Part shown: positions 45,459 through 57,800 of the stretch, one piece after another
Layout: each line of letters opens with the position of its first letter
How positions within the stretch are numbered: the stretch's first letter is position 1
Source of the DNA: Absidia repens
Lineage: Eukaryota; Mucoromycota; Mucoromycetes; Mucorales; Cunninghamellaceae
Length of the DNA stretch: 64,000 bases
Direction of reading: 5' to 3'
NCBI GenBank assembly: GCA_002105175.1
Contig: MCGE01000002.1
Span: 1,550,001-1,614,000 of the forward strand
Made by a program: the position numbers and the translations under genes
Notes under the pieces: generated by a model
The model's input: only the letters and a program-made list of their open reading frames with translations
Database searches by the model: none
Told to the model about the DNA's origin: nothing

Positions 45459-46804
45459 ATGGACTCAACAAAGAATGGAGTCTTGCCTTTTGAACAATAT
45501 AAACTCCCACCAGTTGGTCATGCAATATCTGGAGCGGTAGCTAGTATCCTCAGTAACTTAATAATTTACCCCATTGATATGTAAGTTACTCGAAATAGAA
45601 ATCACCATGTCGGCCCTTTCGTCGTGCCAACCTCTCGCTCCTTTTCTTATCTTTTTTTTTTTTTTTTAGTGCAACGACAAGACTCCAGTTAGAACAGAAA
45701 CGAACGGATAGCGATGGCAGCTCTAATCTTGACAGCAAACGAAAAAATGGCCAAGGTGGACTAGTAGCGATGATTCGACAGATCTATGACCAGGGCGGTA
45801 TTGAAGGACTGTATATGGGGCTAGGTGCTGATTCTGTAGCGACACTTTTATCAAGCTTCATCTATTTTTATTGCTATACTGCGCTTCGGAATTTACAGGA
45901 GAAAATGAATACGTCCATGGGAAAACAATCTGCTGCTTTGAACGTGTATCAAGAACTATTTTTGGGAGCGGAATCGGCATTGGTCTCTCGTTTCTTCACC
46001 AGTCCGGTATCTAACATCACAACACGGCTACAAACGAATAATGGAAAACACAAACAATCATTTATGGATATTGCCAAGGACATATATCATGAAAAATCAA
46101 TCACTGGATTTTGGACAGGTAAAGATAATACAAACTATGGGTGGTTGACGTTCCATGTAAAGCGAAAAAAAAAAGACGAACCATGTAGTGTCGTTAACTT
46201 TTTTTTTTCAACTCATTCTACTAGGTTACAGGGCATCCATTGTTTTAGTCTCCAACCCATCTATTACCTATTTTGTATTTGAAAAACTCAAGGCAATGTA
46301 TCTTCGAGCCAACAACAAAACGACACTCACCAGTTTGCAAATCTTTTTGTTCTCTGCTCTCGCAAAAAGCGTTGCCACCATGATCACCTATCCATTCATC
46401 TTCTTACGTGCGAATATGGTCGGCGGCTCTTCAGGGAAAACCAGTAACAATGACGGCATTGAGAGGGAATCGGAAACGACTGAAGAAGGCCAGCAAAAAC
46501 AACAAAAGTCCCTCGGAATGCTGGTATTGCTAAAACAAGTCATTGAAAAAGAAGGGTTCTCGGGCCTCTATAAGGTAAGCGGAAAGGATGCATAAAAAAA
46601 AAATGGGGGGATGGCATTAACGTTATTTTTCTTCTTTCGTTGTTTGTCGTTGCTTTGCAGGGGATGAAGGCTCAAATCACAAAAGGCTTCTTCAACAGTG
46701 GAATTCTCTTTATGATCAAGGATTATGTTGCAACCTATCTTACTTTAGTGTTCTATGCCTCTTACAAACTCAAAATGGCAAGGCGAAATGGCGTGATGAA
46801 CTGA
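45459..46804 (+). CDS. SLC25 carrier, peroxisomal adenine-nucleotide type (PMP34/SLC25A17-like)
   Basis: Membrane exchanger of the SLC25 family; relatives (PMP34, yeast Ant1) carry ATP, CoA or NAD across the peroxisomal membrane. Four exons: 45459-45580, 45670-46118, 46225-46574 and 46661-46804, giving 354 residues. Signatures: YPIDIATTRLQLEQKR (repeat 1, split by intron 1), SPVSNITTRLQTNN (repeat 2) and YPFIFLRANM (repeat 3, weak). Between them are GGIEGLYMGLGADSVATLL, FIYFYCYTALR and SNPSITYFVFEKLK, the last being characteristic of PMP34-type carriers. The C-terminus has EKEGFSGLYKGMKAQ and GILFMIKDYV. The third signature departs from PX[DE]XX[KR] at the acidic position. Subcellular site is inferred, not shown. 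Confidence 0.85.
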
Positions 46805-49323
46805 AACATAGACATAGGATGGGCATGAATGATATGCTCTAGCAGCTAATGGACGGTTTTTAATTTATATATATTATCAATAGATTAGTGTCTGTTATTT
46901 TTTATTTATTTATTTATTTTGTACAGTTGCTTGTTATGTACATATTGCTTAGTAGTTTATCTCTTGGTTTTGATAAATGATGATTAAACAATTCTTTTTT
47001 TTTAGTATGGTTAGTATGGCTGTCAATGGGATGATTGGGATGAGATGGGATGGAGTTGGATGTGTGCAATAACGCGTACGCTGAGTACATAGCTTAGTGT
47101 CATGACTTTCCAAATTGCCCTAGGGGCTTCACATTTTATCCTTAATTTATAGTTATTCCTTTATTATTATCATTATATTGTACATTTCAAAAAAGAAATA
47201 AAATATTACTATCTTCACTATCAAACTCGAAAACTTGCAGTATTTTGTACATTTGGATAACTGGGTTAGATGAGCCAAAAAAAAAAGTGGAATAGGACAG
47301 CGGGTATTAGACATTTCTGTCACTTGGCATTGCGAGGATTTGTTCCTTGATACTCAAATAGCTTCCGCTTTTTTGGAGGCGATATTGTACACACTACACT
47401 CAGAAAACAGTGACTTGGGTGATTAGAGTATGTACAGTTTAGTGAGACCATAACATTCTATAAAGACAGCATTACGGACACAACTTAGGTTGAATAATAT
47501 GAATGGCAGAGCACAGAAGATCGTCATATGTCGTATTGATTGATCATGAAGTGCGAGCAAGTCGCTGGGACTATAAAAGGGGAAAATACTGTAGTCATAA
47601 CAGAGGAAAGCTGCAAAACATGGAAAACTGTTTTACAGCGACGACTACACAAACAGTGTGACCTAGGTTCATTAATATAATTAGCCAAGCAAATAGACCC
47701 ACACCCGTATTATATATTAAGTGACTTGGGACTGGTACTAGGTGGAAGGGAGTAATCCTCATTGGTAAATTTGAGCACAGTGTTTGAAAGGAGACTCACA
47801 AAATTGGTATGACATTGACTCAGTTTACTGGTAATGGGTCAGAGTATCATTAATAAAAAAGACATATTTTATTGAAGCACAATCAATGGTCAACACTAGA
47901 CTAATGAATAACATGGACGTGTGTATAAGGCATAAGGGGCGCTATGGTAGAGGGACTGAAGAATGCGGCATGGAAAAATTAGGAGCTAAATACTGAGGAG
48001 CCGAAGAATGAGGATTCTGAAAGATGCTCAACGCTTGTTCAATGAGACGATAATAAAAATACATCTGCACATGGCATGAGAGAGATGTTGAAACTTGTAA
48101 AAGAATTCTATTGCACAAGGCATGAGAGAAACTAAACGGGTATTTTTCATTAAAGCATGTACAAAGATAAGTATTTTATTGAGATATAGATACAAATTAA
48201 GGACAAAGTAATACTGAGCTAAGCTAATGGAGGCTCCAAAAAGCCAACTAGTCGCTATTCTTAAATCCTGAATCCAAAATGAAAGGATTTCCCCATGCAT
48301 CTTGTATTCCCTGAGCTGAAACCCCTTCTAAACTAGTCCTGGCGCTAATCTACGATCACCATGACCCAATGAGGTTGAATGGTGAAGAAAACAAAGAAAG
48401 AAAAAGAGAAAGAAAAGAAAGAGAGAGGGCGGGGAAAAATTGGGAGTAAATAAAATCCACGTGGGCGGCATTTGAAGCGTTCTCCCTGAGGTTTGAAATT
48501 TTTTTTTCAGTCTTGCCTGATACTAAAAAGGAAGTATTCCCTTATACTGTATGTAGGTGCACCAAACGTTTTTGGTGCCGTTTATTGAACCACATGTTCA
48601 TTTTTCTTGAGGAACTGGATATTTCTTGCCTCTCGTATAATGCATAGTCAACATGAAATGACGACCCGTCTAAATTTTGCCTGTCCTATGTACACTGCAC
48701 TTTCCCTGTACCTTTTTTTTAAAAATAAAGCCAAAGACATACATATTTTTGATCTTCCACACCAGTGTTCTCATCAAAGCTTCCATGTCCTTTTTTTTTG
48801 CTCAGCTCGCACAATTAAAAAGAATACCAGAGCCATAATCTTCCCGTTAATCCTCATACTCTCTACATAGAGAAAAAAAAAAAGAACCCCTCCAATGCAT
48901 AAAAAGGCGGATAAATTTTAATTTTATTTTTGATAAGGATCAACTATGCTAAAGAAAGAATAATGTGTGTGTGTGTGCCTGTGTGTGTAATAATATTTTT
49001 GTAAAATAATAGAATAGTGTGTTCATGATGGATTAAAAAATGAGGGTAAGTAACAAAACTGTATTAAAAAAACGGGGAGGGGAACAATCTGGCACGATAA
49101 CAACCAGCTTGCTAATATCCATAAATTCATAAAAATGGGGAAGAGAAATATAAATAGTGTGAGGAGACAATAAAAGGTAAAAAGTAAAAAATAATGATGT
49201 GTGTGCATGGATAAGTAATAGTAAGTAAAAATAATAATAGTAACAATATAAGGAGAATGAAGATTGGATTGCCAATACAAGAAAAAAAAAAACATACAAA
49301 TAACCCCAGGGTAGTAACTAAAT
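46805..49323. other. 2.5 kb intergenic region with repeat copy 4
   Basis: Apart from repeat copy 4 (48170-48476), AT-rich DNA with many short A and T runs, a G/A-rich stretch 47031-47050 (GGGATGATTGGGATGAGATGGGATGG) and a GT run at 48964-48987. A short motif CATATTTTATTGAAGCACAATC (47873-47894) resembles the end of the dispersed repeat. Short frames (48607-48870) show no features of a protein. Confidence 0.5.
48170..48476 (-). repeat. Dispersed repeat family, copy 4 (sense on minus strand)
   Basis: On the sense strand: CTTCAAATGCCGCCCACGTGG, ATTTTATTTACTCCC, a long pyrimidine tract (TTTCTTTTCTTTCTC), CATTGGGTCATGGTGATCG, GATTAGCGCCAGGACTAGTT, TAGAAGGGGTTTC, CCTTTCATTTTGGATTCAGG, TTAGCTTAGCTCAGTA and CAATAAAATAC. 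All blocks occur in the same order as in copies 1-3. Confidence 0.88.
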
Positions 49324-51066
49324 CTATAGTAAGCCACAAAATTCGTCCACCAAGTCTTCCAACCATTCCCACCGCTTAAGCCCAACTACCCATTCCGAAG
49401 GTAGTCTTGAGTAGCCTAGTCTGACCCCCATCAATGCACCAGCCACCGTGGCATTTGTATCAGCTTCCCCACCTTCCAAAACCAAATCCATCAATACATG
49501 TTTGAAATGCTCCGTTTCTTGACTTGCAGGTAAATGACGAGTAAAAGAATAAAGGCCAGCACTGAGACATTTGAATGGACCATGGCCTTTTGGTGTAGTT
49601 GTTGCGGTTGCTGCTGCGTTGTCCTCATCAAGAATCATGGAATCCAACTGTAAAAAGCCGAAATCGATAGGACCATCTGTAAAGGAAGAGCAGGTATCCA
49701 CCAATTGTTGATAGTAGCTTTGTGTTTGCTCCAAATCGGTTTCAGGAGTCATGAATAACGGATCCGTATTGGGCGCAGTGAGGATTCGTTTGTTGGTTTC
49801 GATGACACCGCATACAATTTTCATAAGTGTGGCATCGGTTTCAAGGTAATTGCGTGACGTTGGTGGGGTTGGAGTTGGCGATGATGACGGCGGGGTCACG
49901 GTATTATTCACTAGTCGTTGTTCCTGTGAAGAAGATCCACCAGTCACCTTGGCCGACGAAGACCCGTTGACAATATCAGTTGGTGTAGGAGGTAAAGTGA
50001 CAATGGTAGTAGCTGCTCTGGTGTTGTTGATTTCGTTTTCTTCGTGTTCCAGGTCTTGACCACGTAGGATCCTTGCCACCAAAGTAGAGATAATGACACA
50101 AGATATGATACATCTTGGATCAGGATGAGTAATGCGGCAGCAGTCAGTTGTATTTTCAATCACTGTCGTACCATCCCAGAATTTGGGCACTCCCAATAGC
50201 GCTGCCCTGACCAGTGCACCGCTTGCGCCACGAAGTTTGTTAGTCGCTTGCCATACTTCTACTGCCGCCTTGCGCTATACATAAAATAATAACAATAAAA
50301 AATCTTGAGATAAATCCTAAAAGAACGATATTGTTTTTGTTTGAACTTACGGGATTGGATTGAAATTCAGGATGTGCTACAACATTTTGACTCGTTTTAC
50401 TGATTCCCAAAGGTTTCTTGTCAAGTCCCTGTAAACCGTTTTCACTGTAGTTTTGTAGGCATTTTGCATATTCTTTATAGTTGAAGGAGCCAGTTTGTAT
50501 AATGGATTGAAGTACCAGGAGTTGTTGTTCAGTATCACCACCAAAGTCACTGTAAAAAGAAACCGAAATCAATGGGTGAATATTCTTTTTAAAGACCGCC
50601 ATTTAAACTTTTGAAACGTTGTAAAATCAACAGACAACATACTTTTCATCAAAAGAAGCACGATAATTATCGCGTAAAAACGGGACACCTTCATCTTCTT
50701 CGATACCAAATTGAATGGGACCATTCCCGTAGGTATCATTAACTTGATTTTTGGTCATTCCTTCGGTAGCCAAGCCAAGACTATCACCAATAATGGCACC
50801 TATCATCATCATCAACAGCAATCATATATCATTCGAACCAATCATATGAAGTGATGCATATATTTGTAGTTCAGGAAAGTAGTTGAGGCGGAGTTAGTTA
50901 TTCGATGTAGTAAAACGTGTTTTTTTTGAGCGGGCACAGTGAGTGTAATATGTGAATAGGTGAAGTGGATGGTCATAAAAACGATATTCTTACCAAATAT
51001 CAAGCCCTTGACTTTGTCAACAATATCAGATTTGTCAATTTTGGAGCATCCAGAAGGTATTCTCAT
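49324..51066 (-). CDS. ADP-ribosylglycohydrolase-family protein with altered metal-binding motifs
   Basis: Members remove ADP-ribose from proteins or cleave related bonds using two Mg ions. Four exons: 50994-51066, 50643-50799, 50351-50549 and 49324-50274, giving 459 residues. Family blocks: VKGLIFGAIIGDSLGLATEGM (N-terminal), FNDFGGDTEQQLLVLQSI-like segment, KLRGASGALVRAALLGVP, ITHPDPRCIISCVIIS, and the C-terminal EGGEADTNATVAGALMG, LGYSRLPSEWV. In active relatives the second block normally reads TDDT and the last GGDTDT; here they read GGDT and GGEADT. A Pro/Ser/Thr-rich insertion sits in the middle (TPPSSSPTPTPP). Start at 51066 opens MRIPSGCSKIDK. It may be a catalytically weak or repurposed member, or use a different metal geometry. 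Confidence 0.82.
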
Positions 51067-51908
51067 CGGTGTTTCAAATCGAGTGTGTGAGCGTAAGAGA
51101 GAAAGGAAATGGGGTGAGAGAGTGAGAAAAAAAGATAGACCAAGGACAACTAGTTTGAAACCGATAAGGTATGATACGACTGTATGAAAGGGAAGGAGAA
51201 ATAATAAAGATAGTAATATAAACACAACTGCAAAGAAATCCTGTTTCTATAAAATTCAGTATTTCTCCTTAAAATGAGAGCGGGGGAATAGAGCCCTGAA
51301 CGATAAAATTTTCTGTAGAAGACCAATAGAAGGGAAAAGAAGAAAAAAAATAGGGAAGAAAATCAAGAAAATGGAGAAATACAAAAATTGGACTGCGAAA
51401 AACTGATTTTTTGTGGAAGGTCAAATAAAGTTGGCCAGCACAATTCTCCCCTGGAACATCATGTGGAGTGAATGACCCTGAGACCGAAAAAAAAAAAACC
51501 GAGAGGGACAAAGCAAACCTGTAAAGGAAATGATAGGAAAAAACAAATAATACGTATAATACATTGTAAGATGATAAAAAGCAAAACAACAACAACAGTA
51601 ATGACAATAAAGAGTCAAAGTCGTCTACACATGTCTTTTTACAGAACAATTGCTGACTCTGAGCGGGGAAGTCAATATCATATGGGGATTCAAAAAATAA
51701 AAATTTTAATTAAGAGGAGATATACAAATATAAGATACTATACTACAATGCACATCACAAGATATGACTACTACAATAAGGAAACGTGACAAATAAAAAA
51801 TATACATAATACTAAAGATTGTAATCTATAAACTACAAAAGACGCCATTTATTCTACCACCGAGAGAAAGAAAGAGAGAGAGAGACTTCAGATATTCATT
51901 TCTTTCGT
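51067..51908. other. Intergenic region between the hydrolase-like gene and UPF0658-like gene
   Basis: 842 bp that must hold the promoter of the upstream-facing hydrolase gene and the 3' end of the next. Purine-rich on plus (51090-51140), pyrimidine-rich on the gene strand. Short hydrophobic frames here are low in complexity and unlikely to be real. Confidence 0.5.
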
Positions 51909-53795
51909 TTAATGAATACCACCACTGCCGGGAGTATAACCATCGTCATCATCATCATCATCAATCATCCAAGAGTCATCCTTCTGCTTGGGCTTGAACC
52001 GTTCTTGATAATTTTCATCAAACAAACGTTGGACTATTGTACAGCAGTGACAAAAAATGAAGAATTAGTAACCTTTGTGACAAAAGACAACCATTCCCCT
52101 ATCAGTAAAATAATAACCGATCGATCTTACTATGTGGTTTAAGTCCCTTGTCAAAATTTCGTACCACCATGGTTCCCAGTATCATCGTCACCTAGTTTTA
52201 ATAATATAAAAAAAGCGCATTTAATGTCAGCAGCGAACCTATAAATACATTTTTGATCATGCTACTGTGTTTACCAGCGACAGCAAGATTGCCAGACAAA
52301 CTAAAAAAAAAAAAAAAAAAAAAAAGAAAAGTTGCTAATTTTTTAGTTTCGAAATTGATGTGTGTTCCGAAATGAATGATTACCCGCTAAGACCCAAAAC
52401 ACCCAAGAATTTGCACTTTGTTGGAGGATGATGATAAAGTCGACAATGATCAAACTATGAATCACCAAAAAGCCAACCATTACTTTTGGTAACTCTTTTC
52501 GAATTGCTTCACGAGCACCAAAAAGAGCAGGAATTTGTGTCAAAGTCAATATGAGATGAAGAATATACCAAGCCAATGCTGCTTGATCTAGTTGATAATA
52601 TCCTTCCTGAGTCATCACCACAAACCAAAATACCGAGAATACCAAATGGAAGAAAGCATCCAGTTTCAGAATCAGTAAGAATATTTGTGCCGTACGGAAT
52701 CGTGCTAAAAAAAAAAGTTAAAACGGTCATTGACAACAACTATCATTAGTTATCCTGTTTTACCTTGTAGTTTAATATCTGCACCAAGTCTCTTGTATGT
52801 ATTCCAACCAAACTAAAGGTAAAATAAACAAAGGAGTTAGTACTTGATTTCATCAAGTAAACCCAATCAATAATGATGATAAAAACTAACCAAGCCTCAC
52901 CTGTAACAAGAGTCGTGTGCATAGGTAAGCAAATACACAAGTCAAAAATAAATGAGAGGCAGCCAATCCAATTTCAAACCGCAATGCTATCCAAAAATCA
53001 TTTGTGTTTGTGGTCACATTCGTTTTATCGTCAACGGCCAAAATTTTTGATCGCCTATAAAAGTGGAGAAATGAACATATTAAATATTTCCCTCGCACCA
53101 CCAGCAGTACCATCCTTTTGTTCATTGTTTCCCACCCCAACCAAAAAAAAAAAAAAAAAGGGAACCCTACCAATTCAAAGTTTCACCCAATTGGATCAGG
53201 GCAAAAATCACACTAACGAATTCGTTAGTAGTATGAGCAATAAGCTGGATCACACTTTGGCGGACAATCTAAATAAAAAAAAAGTGAGTACAGAAGTATG
53301 CCAAGCCTTTGTTCATATATATATATTCCTACTCACTGCATCGATACCCAGATAAAGCTGAAAGAGATGGAATAAGACAAAAAAGACCGTCTCATCTTTA
53401 AGCCGTTGAAGCGAGACCATAATATGTATATAGGGGTCTTTGGATAGGTTTCCGTGATCAAAGGCACTATCCAGCGATGGTGTTCCGCCGGCCGCAATGT
53501 CTGATGATCGTACAAGAGCTGCTGCATGGGCTTGTGTGTTGGCGATCAAGCCTTCCAGGACAATACAAACTATCATCGATATTACCGTTGCGAGTACATA
53601 TAATCGGGTTTGTGTTGATTCATTGATCCTTATCCACTATATAATAAAAAAGGAGAGCTATTTCGTTAGTATGGCTTGTTATTGTTGTGGAGAGACAGAA
53701 AATGAGTGAGGGAAACCTACGGTGAGATGAGCAACACGACATAAGAAATTGGGCGCAGGATTCTTATTTGAAGAAGGGTCTAATTGGCCAGGCAT
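51909..53795 (-). CDS. Multi-pass membrane protein, UPF0658 (Golgi membrane protein)-like
   Basis: Nine exons, all phases consistent: 53721-53795, 53337-53636, 53171-53268, 52901-53054, 52764-52812, 52384-52704, 52275-52300, 52131-52191 and 51909-52033, giving 402 residues. Hydrophobic helices: LYVLATVISMIVCIVLEGLI, TVFFVLFHLFQLYLG, FVSVIFALIQLG, ASHLFLTCVFAYLCTRLLL, AFFHLVFSVFWFVVM, LAWYILHLILTLTQI, VMVGFLVIHSLIIVDFIIIL and WVFWVLAGVCLAILLSL. A basic loop ARFRTAQIFLLILKLD and ALFGAREAIRKE lie between. The C-terminal tail is acidic (DDDDDDDGYTPGSGG). The layout and the short string of helices recall the fungal UPF0658 Golgi proteins, whose function is not known. The family call is from memory of layout, so treat it as tentative; the gene itself is firm. 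Confidence 0.7.
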
Positions 53796-54830
53796 ATTAT
53801 TTCAAATCAATCAAAAACGAAGGAAGAAAGAGAGAGAGAGAGAAAAAAAAAGGAGGGTTTACCATGGAAAAAAAAGGGAGCGAATCACCGCCCAGTCCAT
53901 TAAAAAAGGGCACATATGACAAATTTGGTATTTTAGCGAATATAAATACAATGGTACTGAGCATCTATGGATCTATGGCAGTATATAGAATAAAATATTA
54001 CAGTATTGCGGTTTATACTTAAGTATGTGATACCATACTGCCTATAAGCTGTGTATCATACCATACTGTATTGATATATGCCGTACAGGATCGTACATGC
54101 TTTATACATATTAAATGATTCTCCTCTTTTTTCGTCTTGTGATGACGGATAGAGTGGGAATAGGGTTTTTATTTGTGTATGATATGGATCAGATCATTTA
54201 CAGATGATAATGTATGTGTAAAATTGAGAATCTCATCAGGTGATGATATGATATGATACATTTGTTGTAAATACTGAAATAGTTCTTTATATGATACTGT
54301 AACAGTTTCTGTTAATATGGTGATGAGGGAACATAATAATTCTTGAGTCGGAATTCTTTTTTATGCGTAAGGCTAAAATGATTTGATTTGTGTCAAGTAA
54401 AAGTAAATTGAGCTCAGTTCCAGCAGTGTATTTAGATCACTGGTTACAATTGGCTACTGCTTACAGAATATTTTTATAACGTCACCACGCACCAAACCTT
54501 AATTCATTTTTTTAGCTCCTCCCCCTTTTTTGCCTTTCTTCTGCCTTTTTAGAAATTTTCAAAGGGAGCATTCACGCCACTCTTTTATTCCCTCTTTCTT
54601 TTTCCTTTCTCACTTTTTCTTCTTTTTTTTTTTTGTTTTTTCTGACCCACTATTTTTATTTCCTCCTTTTTTATTCTTTTTGTTGTATATTTTTTTTTCA
54701 TATATATTCCTTTTACTTCCGCCCTTTTTATACATATCATCCACTTTGATCCCCCTCCCTCCTTTCATCAAATCCCTTTTCTCTTCTCCCCCTTTTTTTT
54801 ATCTACTGAATTCCCCATTTTGAAGAGGTT
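53796..54830. other. Divergent intergenic region upstream of the histidine kinase
   Basis: 1.03 kb between two genes reading apart. It has a direct repeat of ATACCATACTG (54030 and 54061 area) and ends in about 300 bp of dense T/C sequence (54510-54815), a typical fungal promoter pyrimidine tract for the kinase. No coding sequence recognised. Confidence 0.5.
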
Positions 54831-57800
54831 ATGAAACGCTCCTCTTCTGACGATCTTCAGACACGTTTAAACAAAAAGCCACACTCTACTAGTTTTGATA
54901 ATACCTCTGATACCAATCCTGATAACGGAAGCCATCACAGCAACATTACAGTTGACCATTCTTCTGACTCTACCAGCAATAACGAAAACAACACCGTTTT
55001 GGACAGCAACACACCAGCAACAACAACAACGATCAACAGCAACATGGACGTCATTCAATACGTTCATGATATGGTCAAGCACTTGGACCAAGGCAACATA
55101 GACCATTGTTTAAGTCAGCGGCTGCCGGATAGTTCAACAGGCGCTTCAAGTTTGGACCCCACTCAACTGGAGATGCTACAATACATGGACTCAGCTTTGA
55201 AGAATATAGCCCAACGTCAACTGCAACTGGAAACGGAAAACTTACGGTACAGAATAGGAATGGAGCATCAGCACTTATTATACAAATCAAATGGTATGGA
55301 AGAAATGGTGGAAACTCCCTTTTTGGAACAAGTAGAAGACGACGAAGATGAAGCCGAAGATGAGGAGCATGATAGAACAACCACTCGCCGTAGACATCAT
55401 TATCAATATCCTTCCTCAACAACAACCACAACTGATTCCGCCAATGTCACACCTGAAGAAAACATGCCTCCTTCTTTGTTGGATGCTTCTTTGGTCGACA
55501 AAATGCACCCTTGCCAACCTATTCCTCCTTTGCCTACTGTATCACAATCATCTACTTATTTTGGTAAGTTGATTCGAAGAAAAAGCGTTATAGCTTCATA
55601 AACGAAAAACTTGAAACCCTTTATACTAACTAAATATTTTATTTATTTATTTGTTATTAACAAACATCCATTAGCTACGTCTCCATCCACTGCCTCCGGT
55701 CTTGCTTCTGCATCTGCTTCTGCGTCATCATCCTTTGGTGCTTCTGCTGCTGCTGCTGCCTCGACATCAACAATGACTACTCCTCCTCTGCCTTTTACTG
55801 TTTCGTCCTCTGCCTCTGCTTACCCTGTATCCTTCTCTACTCCCTCCGCCACCAGCTACTTTACTCTGATGAACGGCGCATCTTCCTTCCCAGCTGCTTC
55901 CTCGCATACGTCTGCCGATAACATTGTATGTCCTGATTGCGTGCTTCAAGCGGTCAAGGTAGCATCTGCTGTGTTTGCCGGTGAACTTGATCAGCGGATC
56001 ACATGTACCCATGAACGATGCAACATCAAGGTCACATCCAAGCATGCGCCCATCAACACACTCAAGAATGCTGTCAACGCCATGGCCGACCATCTCCAAT
56101 CGATCACAGAAGAAGTGCTGTATGTCTCTCAACAAACCGCTGTCAAAGGGAAACTGGGTGTGCAAGTACGCTGCGATCGTCCGATGAAGGGTGTGTGGCA
56201 CAAGTTTGTCGTCAATCTCAATAGTATGACCCGCAACCATCTGGAACAAGTCCGTGATATTGCCGACGTCTCCACTGCTATTGCCCGTGGTGATCTCAGC
56301 AAGGCCATGACGGTACCTGTCAAAGGTGAAACGCTATTACTCAAGAATACATTCAATACAATGGGTAAGATCAAAGTCTCGTATTATTATTTTTCTGTGT
56401 GATTGGACAGGTGTGATGGTGATATTGGGTGAATTCATATTATGAATTCATATTTTTATTTGTCTGGGGGGGGGAAAGCGATGGTTGGACAAGCCTTTAC
56501 CAAAATTGGCGGGAAGTGGTTCTTTATCTTGGGTGGGGGAGGCACAAGAATGACAGTAAATATTGGATTACAGAAACTAACATGTTTTCTTTCCTTTGAT
56601 TTTTTTTTTTTTGTAGTGAATCAGCTGAATTTATTTGCATCCGAAGTATCACGTGTGGCTCATGAAGTAGGAACTGAAGGAAAATTAGGTGCTCAAGCTA
56701 AAGTGGCTGGCGTGGACGGTATATGGAAAGAACTCACAGACAATGTCAATACAATGGCTGCCAATTTAACAAATCAAGTACGGGATATCGCGCAAGTGTC
56801 CAAGTCCGTTGCACGGGGTGATTTGACGAAAAAGGTTACTGTAGAAGTGAAAGGTGAAATGCTGGATTTAAAAAACACTATCAACACTATGGTCGATCAG
56901 GTAAGGAAGTAGTTTTATTCTAAAAAAATTAAGGTGTTTGAAATATTAAAACTAATCCTTACATTTTTTAATATAACTTTTTTTTGTAATCTAGCTATCT
57001 ATATTTGCTACGGAAGTGACTCGGGTCTCACTAGAAGTTGGAACGTCTGGGATATTAGGTGGTCAAGCGGTTGTCAAGGATGTGGCTGGGACATGGAAAG
57101 ATTTGACAGACAATGTCAACATGATGACGTACAAGATTACTGGCCAGGTGCGGGATATTGCGGTTGTGGCGAAAGCCGTGGCATGTGGTGACCTTACAAA
57201 GAAAGTCAAAGCAAATGCTCAAGGTGAAGTCTTGGAGTTGAAAAATACAATGAATCAAATGGTAAAATCGTCGTCCATCCCCCTTTTTTTTTTTGGTGTC
57301 CAGAAACAAACAGACTCTGATTACTTTTTTTTTAACAGGTGGATCAATTGACACTATTCTCGGCCGAAGTGCGGAGGGTCTCATTGGAAGTCGGGGTAGA
57401 AGGCAAGCTAGGTGGCCAAGCAAACGTCAAGGATGTGGGCGGGGCATGGAAGGATCTTACTGATAATGTGAATACGATGGCGGCGAATCTGACAACACAA
57501 GTAAGATCCATTGCAGGTGTAACCAAAGCCGTGGCCATGGGTGATCTCTCCAAGAAAATTGATGTGGAAACTCGTGGTGAAATTCTGGACCTGAAAAACA
57601 CAGTGAACGATATGGTGGATCAACTCCGTGTCTTCTCAACTGAAGTGACTAGGGTGGCCAAGGAAGTCGGGACCGAAGGCAAGCTAGGCGGCCAAGCACG
57701 TGTGCCGAATGTGGATGGGACTTGGAAGGATCTGACTGACAATGTCAACACTATGGCGACCAACCTGACTACCCAAGTACGCTCCATTGCCGTCGTGACG

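Noticed and set aside
47873..47910. Possible fifth copy of the dispersed repeat
   Set aside because: Only the AATAAA-end block (CATATTTTATTGAAG, then ATGGTCAACACTAGACTAATGAA) is similar; the rest of the unit is not found, so chance or a tiny remnant cannot be told apart.
48607..48870. 87-codon open frame upstream of the hydrolase-like gene 3' end
   Set aside because: Low-complexity Phe/Lys-rich product, no domain, lies in AT-rich intergenic DNA.
51269..51649. Hydrophobic minus-strand frame suggesting a small membrane protein
   Set aside because: It is translated from a pyrimidine-rich tract and consists of Leu/Phe/Ser runs without family signature; better explained as the 5' region of the adjacent gene or spacer.
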